IMG/VR virus record: IMGVR_UViG_3300023087_000027
Location: 1-48,606 of that record
Direction: 5' to 3' (one strand)
From: a virus
Length of the DNA: 48,606 nt
Shown here: positions 37,158 to 45,200 of the stretch, in pieces
Numbering within the stretch: the stretch's first letter is position 1
Layout of the letters: each line of letters starts with the position of its first letter
Notes under the pieces: model-generated
Told to the model about the DNA's origin: nothing
The model's database searches: none
What the model saw: the letters and a program-made list of their open reading frames with translations, nothing else
Position numbers and translations under genes: made by a program

Positions 37158-38909
37158 TCATTTCAAGTGTCTTTTCAACCATGACGGTGCATCCTGTTTG
37201 GCGTTGTGAAACCACGCAGGGAATAGGTGAGCATTCGTGTTGAAATATCGCTGGAACGACCCATCCAAGATGAACAGGTGGCCGACATCATCGGGCGTTC
37301 TGTTGATTCTCCCTGCCCCTTGAATCAGTCGCAGGGCGACTTGGAGGTTGAACCAATTTTGACACGGCTGGTTGCATCCCCAGCGGTTTGAACACAGATT
37401 CCCGCTGTATTTGTTCGGAGGCATATACGGACACGCTGGTGTGCCTTCGTGTTCCCTTCGCCATTGGTGTTCATCCTGTTCCATTCGCTGTGCGATTTGA
37501 GGGTCGGGCGTGAACGGGAACGGGACTTTGGAGATGACCAGCCATTCCGCCAGCCGACCTTTGAAGTCAAAGCCCTCGCCCACATAGGTGGAGATAAGCA
37601 CCAAGTCATCTCGCTTGGATGAAAAGAACTCGTCAAGGGCGTGTTGTCGCCCGATTCCGTTGCTGTCGTGGGTGATGATGCGGTCGCCCAATCCTCTCGC
37701 TTGCAGACCCTCCACGATGGTCTTGCGAATGGCGTGGGTGTGAGGGAGGATGACTCCCCGCTTGTTCGGGAATCGTTCCATGATGGCGGAGATGGCTTTG
37801 ATTTGACGAGGCAGGGACTTCTCCCTTCGGCTGTATGACATCTCCCCGCAGGGCGCGACATACACATTGAAGTTCTCCTTCGGGAAGGGTGATTGCGTGA
37901 TTTTCACATACAGCGTTTTGTGATTCTCCAGCCCCAGCGACTTGAGGTATGTGTCAATGTCCAAGATGGTGGCTGACAGCAGAATCCGCTTTCGCGATAT
38001 TGCTTCCAATCGGTCGGGCGCGATTTTGTTCACTCGGACAGGTTTCGCCACCATCCGTTGCTTGCCTCGTTTGTCCGTATCGGACTCAATAACCACATCG
38101 TTTGGATTCTCCAACAGTTCCAGCAAGGTCGCGCATTTGTCAATGATGGTTCGCATCGCATCAATCACATTCTCGTCTTTGTCCGATTCAGCCTTCTCCA
38201 ATGTTCCCATCGCGCCCTCCAAGAGTTTGCTGACCGAATCCTTCCAATCGGCTGGGTGATAGTGCATGGGGAACGGATAGCGCGCCCCGAAGACGCTGGT
38301 GAAGTCAGCGTGGTTGATGACGACTTCCATCAAGTCCATGAAGAACGGTTCTAATTGGTGAGCCTCGTCAATGATGGCGAAGTCCCGCTGGTCAAATGTC
38401 CCATCGGGCGATTGAATCACACGGAACAGATACGATGGATTGGACAGCGTGAGCCTCGCATCCCTCGCCTCAAACTTCTGTGCATAATACGGGCAGGGGT
38501 CGGCTTCCTTCGCATGAACGCACTTCTGCTTGCTCTTGGCCGAATAGCAGGGCGCGTTGGTTGCTGTGCCTTCACGCACCCAGCATGGAAAGTTCCCACG
38601 ACCACGAACCTCTTTGAGAACCGAGCCGTAGTCCCGTTTATATTGGTCGGTCAGTCCGAGCGATGGGGACAGCAAATATGCTGACTGAAATCGTGCTTGC
38701 ACCGTCATCGCAATCGCTGACTTGCCGATTCCTGTCGGTGCTTCAATCACCACATTGTCAAAGTCATCGTTGTCCAACGCCCACCACACGACCGAGAGGG
38801 CATCGTCTTGATACCTTCGTGGCGAGGGCAGGGGGAAGTGAGGTCGGATTTTTTCCCACTCATTCGGCAAGGTCGCCTTGCTCGGAATGTTGATTTGCAC
38901 GACCGCCAT
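37158..38909 (-). CDS. XPD/DinG-type Fe-S DNA helicase, 583 aa
   Basis: This superfamily 2 helicase unwinds DNA 5' to 3'. Motif I is IEAPTGIGKSAIA near residue 57 and motif II is AIIDEAHQL. Motif VI is IQGAGRINRTPDD near the end. Four cysteines between motifs I and II (FPCWVREGT, APCYSAKSKQKC, DPCPYY; about residues 109-140) form the 4Fe-4S site of the XPD family. A second cysteine group (ACPYMPPNKYSGNLCSNRWGCNQPC) near residue 500 is extra and may bind another metal. The start at 38909 (MAVVQINIPSK) is 30 nt from a class A promoter. It may act in replication start, repair or recombination. Confidence 0.93.
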   Translation of the reverse strand: MAVVQINIPSKATLPNEWEKIRPHFPLPSPRRYQDDALSVVWWALDNDDFDNVVIEAPTGIGKSAIAMTVQARFQSAYLLSPSLGLTDQYKRDYGSVLKEVRGRGNFPCWVREGTATNAPCYSAKSKQKCVHAKEADPCPYYAQKFEARDARLTLSNPSYLFRVIQSPDGTFDQRDFAIIDEAHQLEPFFMDLMEVVINHADFTSVFGARYPFPMHYHPADWKDSVSKLLEGAMGTLEKAESDKDENVIDAMRTIIDKCATLLELLENPNDVVIESDTDKRGKQRMVAKPVRVNKIAPDRLEAISRKRILLSATILDIDTYLKSLGLENHKTLYVKITQSPFPKENFNVYVAPCGEMSYSRREKSLPRQIKAISAIMERFPNKRGVILPHTHAIRKTIVEGLQARGLGDRIITHDSNGIGRQHALDEFFSSKRDDLVLISTYVGEGFDFKGRLAEWLVISKVPFPFTPDPQIAQRMEQDEHQWRREHEGTPACPYMPPNKYSGNLCSNRWGCNQPCQNWFNLQVALRLIQGAGRINRTPDDVGHLFILDGSFQRYFNTNAHLFPAWFHNAKQDAPSWLKRHLK

Positions 38910-38912
38910 GTG

Positions 38913-39197
38913 TCAGCGAGGTTCGCCCACCGTTATCAAACAGCCATCTGCGTATTGGTCAAGGGGGAACGGGTGTGGCGTAAAGCCGTAGCCGTGAGTC
39001 TTTGGTCTGCGAGGCACACGGAGGTTTCGGCTCTTGAGTCGGATTCCTTCCTCGTTCGCGGTCGCAGATGCGTGTTGGGCAGTTCGGATTCGGTCGTTGT
39101 CCTTTCGGAAGACCCGCCCCTCAACCTTTCGCCACCATCGGTGGAACTTCGCATCATTTCCATTTTCCCTTCCGTGATACCTGTGCGTCTTGCCCAT
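38913..39197 (-). CDS. Basic unknown protein, 94 aa
   Basis: The ATG at 39197 (MGKTHRYHGRENGNDAK) has AAGGAG at a spacing of 8 nt. The protein is strongly basic (HRWWRKVEGRVFRKDNDRIR; LKSRNLRVPRRPKTHG) and ends DQYADGCLITVGEPR, where the last codons are also the class A promoter of the helicase gene. It probably binds nucleic acid. A competing frame from 39214 overlaps the upstream stop but has a Ser/Thr/Arg-rich, shadow-like composition. Confidence 0.6.
   Translation of the reverse strand: MGKTHRYHGRENGNDAKFHRWWRKVEGRVFRKDNDRIRTAQHASATANEEGIRLKSRNLRVPRRPKTHGYGFTPHPFPLDQYADGCLITVGEPR
38926..38939 (-). promoter_or_regulatory. Class A promoter of the XPD-like helicase
   Basis: TTGATAACGGTGGG begins 30 nt before the ATG at 38909 and lies in the last codons of the 94-aa gene. 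Confidence 0.78.
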
Positions 39198-39210
39198 GTT
39201 CTCATCTCCT

Positions 39211-39555
39211 TCATTCAATTCCGTATGCCGTTGGGTCGGTTGTCCAACCGCTTGGTGTCCAAAGAGGATAATCGTCATTGAGGTGATATTCCACCATTGA
39301 CTTCGCCATCATGATTGCATGGCTTCGTGTTGGTCGGTGCTGGTGGCGTTCTTTGGGCATGATGTCCATTTCATCGCCTATCGTGATGAGGTTGCCCTTG
39401 AGGTCATAGATTTCAACGACAAAAGTGTGGTATTGGTCTTTGAGGGTGTAGTGGTGAACGCAGTCAGCGAACTTGATGCGACCATACGACACATCACCCT
39501 TCGGGGTTTTGGTCGTAGTCGTGTGATACGACTTCTCACCGTGTTGGCTGGTCAT
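39211..39555 (-). CDS. Unknown protein, 114 aa
   Basis: The ATG at 39555 (MTSQHGEKSYHTTTTK) is 29 nt from a class B promoter. The protein is rich in His and Thr at the start, then beta-like (CVHHYTLKDQYHTFVVEIYDLKG; NLITIGDEMDIM), then has a helix (SHAIMMAKSMVEYHL) and ends WTTDPTAYGIE. It is the first leftward gene from the divergent control region. No family is recognised. Confidence 0.68.
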   Translation of the reverse strand: MTSQHGEKSYHTTTTKTPKGDVSYGRIKFADCVHHYTLKDQYHTFVVEIYDLKGNLITIGDEMDIMPKERHQHRPTRSHAIMMAKSMVEYHLNDDYPLWTPSGWTTDPTAYGIE

Positions 39556-39577
39556 GCCCTGCCCAGCACACACTACC

Positions 39578-39600
39578 TTATCAATGCTTTGCTTCATCAA
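39578..39600 (-). promoter_or_regulatory. Class B double-box promoter, leftward
   Basis: TTGATGA starts at 39600 and TTGATAAGG at 39584, 16 nt apart; the proximal box is 29 nt before the ATG at 39555. Confidence 0.65.
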
Positions 39601-39604
39601 TGTC

Positions 39605-39618
39605 CTAAATGATTGGAA
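39605..39618 (+). repeat. 14-nt element, copy of 588-601
   Basis: CTAAATGATTGGAA is repeated exactly from the left intergenic region. Its core AAATGATTGGAA recurs at 39716-39727, just before the rightward TATA box. Confidence 0.6.
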
Positions 39619-39675
39619 TTGCACCTTCCTTAGAACACACACATATTGACCAAAGTGTATGTCTTTCAGCACCCC

Positions 39676-39692
39676 TGTTCGTTTGATTCTTT
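39676..39692 (+). repeat. 17-nt element, inverted copy of 711-727
   Basis: TGTTCGTTTGATTCTTT matches the minus strand at 711-727 over 17 nt. Confidence 0.6.
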
Positions 39693-39697
39693 GGGGT

Positions 39698-39716
39698 TGT
39701 GTGCCGAAGGCACACA
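39698..39716. other. Perfect hairpin in the divergent region
   Basis: TGTGTGCC and GGCACACA form a perfect 8-bp stem with loop GAA. It lies between two divergent genes, so it is not a terminator. An operator or an origin-associated structure is possible. Confidence 0.6.
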
Positions 39717-39723
39717 AATGATT

Positions 39724-39733
39724 GGAATAAAAA
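39724..39733 (+). promoter_or_regulatory. TATA-like box of the hub gene
   Basis: GGAATAAAAA lies 27-29 nt before the ATG at 39753 and directly follows AAATGATT. It differs from classes A, B and C, which may reflect late expression. Confidence 0.55.
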
Positions 39734-39752
39734 CACTTCGTTCATTGATACG

Positions 39753-41675
39753 ATGTCGGAATCTCAAGTCAATGCTCGCAATATCAAGTCAATGCCCTGC
39801 TCGGAATCTCAACAGTCCCCATCATTCGTCAGCCAATTAAACCGAATGCGTAGTGGGTTGGGTATGGACAGCCAAACGGAACGCTTCCACAGGCTTGTGA
39901 GAGCCCCTGCTGACGCTCAAATCGTCATCAACCCTTCCCAACCCCTGCTGGATGAGATTGAACGGCTTGGAAGCGACCCAAGACGACCGAGAACGGCAAT
40001 CGCTCGGTGGGTGTCAAAGACATGGCTGGAGAACACTCACGAAGCCATACGCAACGAGCCAGCACCAACGCTGGATGCGTTCCACTACGAGAAGGAAGTC
40101 ATGGAACGGCCATCGCATTATCCGACCGATTGGGGCATTGATTTCATCCCGCACCCGACCGACCTTGACGATGGTTGGGAACTTGACCGCCTATCCACCG
40201 CTTGCTACACTTCTTTGACCACACCACGACCGTTTGACCCACACTTGCATGGCGACCTGTCGGCAGAAACGCTGGGCTTCGGGTATCACTACCTGTCCGA
40301 ATCGGGCTTCCCCGACAAATACGACATCGTGAACAGGCGTGGAGGTGGAGGTCGTGGTGGATTCGCCATGACCACAGGTGCAACGGAGGGCGCGTACCCG
40401 ACTTCCATTCTGCCCCAGCCAACATTCAATCTCGGTCGTCTTGGCTTCTCCGATGGAGGCTGGAATCCCGAAGGGCTTCAATGGACAAACCGACCAAAGC
40501 GAATGAGCCTCACGGGTCTTCGCAACGGATGGGCTCACAAGGTATTCTTCGCTCGCTCTCGGAGGGTCATGAATCGCAACCTGTATGGTCGGCTGGCGAG
40601 GGATGAAGCGACTCCACGCGCCCCTGTGGTCGTCATCAACGGCATGACGAACTTGCAGGGCGTGAAGTCCGTGTCGTTCACCCAATCCATGAACGCCCCA
40701 GCACGAATGAACATTGACATCAACAACACAGCAGGGCGAAGGTCGGGGACAATCCGAGAAGGTGATGTTGTCCAAGTGTATGCTTCGCCACGACATTGGG
40801 CAAATCCACCGCTGGTGTTCACAGGATTCGTTTCGGAGGTTATTGAGTCCAATACGAGTTTGGAACTCATCGCTTTGGATTCGCTCGGCTATCTCACACG
40901 GGAAGTGTTGGACTCTCCTGTTGGGTATTATGAGTCGGACTCGGCAACCGTCATCAAAGACATCATCAGCAATTCGGCATACACACCGCCAATCGGTCGC
41001 ATCCTCAACGAGTCGTTTGTGATTCTTCCAGCCGACATGGACTTCGTGGGGAAGACGCGATTGAACGCGATTCAGTCCATCCTGTCCATCATCAATTCAA
41101 CACCGAACTTGGTCGTGTTGAAGGCCGATTCTCACGGGTATCTCGTCATGGAACGACTGCGTGAGGTGGATGATGCAACGGTTGTCCCGCTGGTCGCTGG
41201 AAGGATTCCACGCACCGCTGTCCCACAGGACTTCTATCCAACGATGATTCAGCGTGAAGAGGGTGATACCCACCGCTTCAATGTGGTCAAGGTCAAGAAC
41301 GACAGCAAGGGCATCTCCGTGTCCGTTCCAGCAATCGGCTCGGCGCGATACCCAACCAAGCCCGTTGAGCGTGTGGTTCGTGAGGATTTCATCGCAGACG
41401 AGCATCAAGCCATATTGGTCGGTGAAACCATGCTGGCTTCGCAGGGCGCGTCGCTTGCTCGCTGGGTCGTTGAGGGAATCCCCGAAAGGCTGGACATCTC
41501 GGTTGGTGATGTGATGGAGTTCGCATCCCGTGATGCTGGCCTGTCGGGTCGCCACAGGGTCTTTGATGTCAAGTGGACAATGGACACCAACGGAACGGAG
41601 ATGAGCCTGTCAGTCGGGCGACAAGCACCCGACCCACTTGCTACACTACGAGTCGCCGCTGGGCTGTCCAATTGA
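39753..41675 (+). CDS. Baseplate-hub-like tail protein, 640 aa
   Basis: This is the only clear plus-strand gene. The C-terminal 350 residues follow the pattern of phage tail hub proteins (gpD, XkdQ and gp27-like): VKSVSFTQSMNAPARMNIDINN, then a domain with IREGDVVQVYASP and VFTGFVSEVIE, then ELIALDSLGYLTREVLD, and a last domain with LDISVGDVMEFASRDAG and HRVFDVKWTMD. Such proteins form the ring at the tip of the tail. The N-terminal 290 residues are unusual, with a Gly-rich loop (GGGGRGGFAMTTG). The ATG at 39753 (MSESQVNARNIK) fits a leaderless start. It converges on the 166-aa gene with only 4 nt between stops. Confidence 0.72.
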   Translation: MSESQVNARNIKSMPCSESQQSPSFVSQLNRMRSGLGMDSQTERFHRLVRAPADAQIVINPSQPLLDEIERLGSDPRRPRTAIARWVSKTWLENTHEAIRNEPAPTLDAFHYEKEVMERPSHYPTDWGIDFIPHPTDLDDGWELDRLSTACYTSLTTPRPFDPHLHGDLSAETLGFGYHYLSESGFPDKYDIVNRRGGGGRGGFAMTTGATEGAYPTSILPQPTFNLGRLGFSDGGWNPEGLQWTNRPKRMSLTGLRNGWAHKVFFARSRRVMNRNLYGRLARDEATPRAPVVVINGMTNLQGVKSVSFTQSMNAPARMNIDINNTAGRRSGTIREGDVVQVYASPRHWANPPLVFTGFVSEVIESNTSLELIALDSLGYLTREVLDSPVGYYESDSATVIKDIISNSAYTPPIGRILNESFVILPADMDFVGKTRLNAIQSILSIINSTPNLVVLKADSHGYLVMERLREVDDATVVPLVAGRIPRTAVPQDFYPTMIQREEGDTHRFNVVKVKNDSKGISVSVPAIGSARYPTKPVERVVREDFIADEHQAILVGETMLASQGASLARWVVEGIPERLDISVGDVMEFASRDAGLSGRHRVFDVKWTMDTNGTEMSLSVGRQAPDPLATLRVAAGLSN

Positions 41676-41679
41676 GGAC

Positions 41680-42180
41680 TCACCAAATGTGGTCGCCAGC
41701 ACCGCTGACGGTTTTCCAGCCACAGCCATCCACGATGTAAAAGTCGCTGACGGTTTCGCCTTCGTAGCCTGTCCACACGACTTCATACACATCGCCAACG
41801 GAGGTTGAGCGAGCGTTGGAAGAAGCGTTGAGCATCTGCACGAAGACTTCGGTGTGGCCTTCGCATGAGATGTCGCTCATGGAGTCAGCCTGTGTCCAAT
41901 CGGACTCAATGTGGTTGGTGCGGAAGAAGACATGGCTGAACACAGGCATGGCGGAGATTGCATCGCCTTCTCCGTATGTGCCGATGGCGAAAGTTCCGAC
42001 TTCGGTGAAGTCGTTGTCAAGGTCAATTTTGTCGCCAGCGTTCACGAAGAACGAAGGCTCGTTTCGCTGGTGAACCACAACGGCACATGAGCCGTCAAGG
42101 TAAGGCAGGTCTTCTTCGGTCTTCAAGTGGTCATCGTGGACAAACTTGACGGGTCGGGCTTGGGTTTGTGCGGATTGCAT
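41680..42180 (-). CDS. Unknown protein, 166 aa
   Basis: The ATG at 42180 (MQSAQTQARPVKFVHDD) is 31 nt from a class B promoter. The protein is acidic and beta-rich (CAVVVHQRNEPSFFVNAG; VGTFAIGTYGEGDAIS; VYEVVWTGYEGETVSDFYIVDG) with no membrane helix. It lies between two structural genes, so a virion role is possible, yet its promoter type groups it with the accessory genes. The stop faces that of the hub gene. Confidence 0.7.
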   Translation of the reverse strand: MQSAQTQARPVKFVHDDHLKTEEDLPYLDGSCAVVVHQRNEPSFFVNAGDKIDLDNDFTEVGTFAIGTYGEGDAISAMPVFSHVFFRTNHIESDWTQADSMSDISCEGHTEVFVQMLNASSNARSTSVGDVYEVVWTGYEGETVSDFYIVDGCGWKTVSGAGDHIW

Positions 42181-42200
42181 GATACGAGATGAAAGGCATC

Positions 42201-42229
42201 CCCTATATCAATGCTTTGCTAAATCTCAA
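42201..42229 (-). promoter_or_regulatory. Class B double-box promoter
   Basis: TTGAGAT starts at 42229 and TTGATATAGGGG at 42211, 18 nt apart; the proximal box is 31 nt before the ATG at 42180. Confidence 0.7.
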
Positions 42230-42241
42230 TGGTTTTGGTGA

Positions 42242-45200
42242 TTATTCACCATTCGGGAAGCCCTGCAAGCCCATGCCGACTGTCCCAATATCACCCGCTG
42301 GACTCATACCTGCCCCGCCGAGATTCGGCAGATACAACGAGGAAGCGTAGTGCGGAGTGCGATACCACGACATCTCGTTGGTCTTCCATGTCAAGTCAAT
42401 CTCCGAAGCATCGTAGCCCCAAAACCGTTGATAGCGGATTTGAGGGTATAGGTGAGGGAAGTCTTCCTGTCCAGCAATCGTTTGGGCAGAACCAACGGGC
42501 TGGAAGCCCAGCGTTGCATCGTATCGCAAGGATGGGACTGACAGCCATCGGAGATTGATTGAGCGAATCACACGGTCGTCAGCACTCACATCGTCATCAA
42601 ACTCGTATGATGGAAACCAAATGTGCATCAAGTGGGTGTGGGTGTTCGTGGTGCTGTTGGTGTAAATCGGATTCCTTCCTCCACCGTATCGCCCTGTCCA
42701 ATCCATGCTTCCCGACACCGAAGCGTAGCCTCCTGTGTAAAGCGTGTTGCCCGAACCCGTCAGCGGAGTTCCAGCCCATTGGAGAGGATGCACAGCCGAT
42801 TCAATCGCGAGGTCTTGGTCGCGGAAGGTCGCACCAACGCGCCCTTCGTCTTGACCCGTCATGGTGAAACGCATGACGAGGTGATATTCACCCTTCCCAT
42901 TGGTCGTGAGCGTGGGCTCTTGGAGATAGGTGTCCACATACCGCAGTTCAGTCGTTCCATCGTATTGAGGGGCTTTGAACAGCGTTCTCGTATCTCCGAG
43001 TCCATCGGTCGCTGTATATTGTTCAGCAAATGGAATCCGTGTGTTGAACTTATTGATGAGCGTGTGGCGACTTGCCCATGTTTGACCATTCACGCTGTCC
43101 CTGTCGTCTTTGATGCCGACCGTGATTGCTCGGTCGTTTTCGTCAATGATGGAATCGTAGTGTGAGATGTTTTTGCTCGCCATCGTGTTTTTGGAATTGG
43201 GTGGAAGTCCGAGAACATGACAGCACTTGCCCGTATTGAACTGAATACGCCCCCCAACACCAACCTCACCGATGTTCGCGTACACCGCAGTCTTGTTTCG
43301 TGTTCCGCTATGAATGGATGACCCCGCCCAACCCAAGAAAAAGACGACAGGAACATCATCGGAACGAAGGCAAACTTTCGGATGGGATGCTACGCTGACG
43401 ATGTGATTTGAGTTCGCTGGGTTGTTCATTTCATCGTCTGTGGTGTCCGTTGATGGTCGGCTGACACATGACCATAGCGTGTCGTTGGAATCCCCGTATG
43501 TTGATTCAAATGATGGGGTTGGGAATGATGCCTCGTCAGCCTCCTTCATCGTGTAAAACACGCTCACGGGGTTGGTGCTTGCTGGAGATGTCCAACCGCT
43601 GACTTGCGTTTCAACCGTTGGGCGAGCCACAGTCAAGTGCAATCGGTCTTTGGAATCGCAGACGAGTGATGGCTGGCGGAAGTCGTATATCGTTCCCGAT
43701 GGGGTGAACGCATCAACCGAACTGTTGATGAGAACGGGCGTGTGAACTGTCCAATCCCAATCATACACGGGTTCGGGGTTGGAAGCAATTTGCACTCGGT
43801 CTGCTTTGTGATAATAGAGCGAATGGGCGCGATGTGAGCCTTCGTCTTCGGGGTTGAGATGATATTCAAGAACTGCGTGAATCGTGCCTTTGGAATCGCT
43901 ACAAAACGATGCACCGCAGACTCGGTGTATGGTTTCGCCACCATAAACGGTTGCGATGCTGGAGAACTTCGCACCGCACTCGTCAGCACCAGCACCCGTC
44001 TGCGTGTCGGGTGCTGTTGTCGTAGCCCTCCTTGACCAAAACAGGTCGCTGTGCAACGGCTTCTTCATGTGAGCCCATGTCGGTTGGTTGGCGTAGCCAC
44101 TCACAATGGAACGCTTGATGATGAAATGGTGGAGTGTGCCTTCGGGTGTTCGTATCACTCGCTGACCCTTGCCCATTCCAAACGGAGTGCTTCCCCTCGC
44201 CATCGTGAACCCCGTGAGTCCACCACCGTTTGCCTCGTTCACCTCACCAAGCCAAGTTTCAGTCATGGCGAGGTCGTTTGTTCCACCGCCAGCGGGATTG
44301 TTGTCGTATTGTCCGACACCTTGAGCCGACACGATTGCCCCCGAATCCCAATATGCCTTCGCTGTTTGACTGACATGAACATCAACGCTGGAGAGCAATT
44401 GCTCGCTGGTCGCCAGCACATCAAGGTCGTGCATCTCGGATGCTCTCGCCAACATGACGGGCGCGTAGCGATTTGTTTCAATCATGGCGAGGTCGTAGTC
44501 GTTGTTTGGAAGAATCGGCATCGCACCAGCGTGGAAGTGGTCGGTCGGATGGTCTGTCCAATACGCTTCAAGCCCTATTGAGCCCGATACGATTGCACCC
44601 TTGATTCGCTGATTGAACAGGCTGATTCCGCTGACATTCGCAGAAGTCGTGTGCATCGGTGAGTCCCACAGATTTGTTCGGAGATACCATTGACCCAGCG
44701 GGTTTTGACTTGCTTCGGATGGTGATGCACCACCGAGTTCAAAGCCCGATTCAAACAACGAAGCCCCAATCAAGTGCTGATAATCGGTGCGATGGAATGG
44801 CGTTTCCATCTCCAAGTCAATCTGCCCGTTGCCCCCTGCTCTCGCTCGCACATGGACTTCGGGGGGAATCAGCAAGTGGAGAGGAACATCGTAGCCAAGT
44901 CCAGCGTGAACCTGCTTGAACACCCTGTCCACACGATATGGGTGATGGGTTGCCGAGAGGCCGTAGTGAAGCGAGCCGTGATGCGACCACGATGAGAACG
45001 AGCCCAGCATGGTGCTTCGCCCAGCGTTTGACCAAGCGATTGTCGGTGAGAATGTTTCACCCGTGTCCATCACCAAATCTCCGAACTCAAGCACTCCTTC
45101 GTTGAAAACCTGTGCTGGAAGGAACGATGGAGTGTCTTCAAACTTGCGAATCATGAGGTCGCCCGATGATGTCAAAGCACCGCCATGTGGGATATACATT

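Noticed and set aside
38936-39214. Alternative frame overlapping the 94-aa basic protein
   Set aside because: It overlaps the upstream stop, but its Ser/Thr/Arg composition looks like a shadow, and the other frame has a well-spaced AAGGAG.
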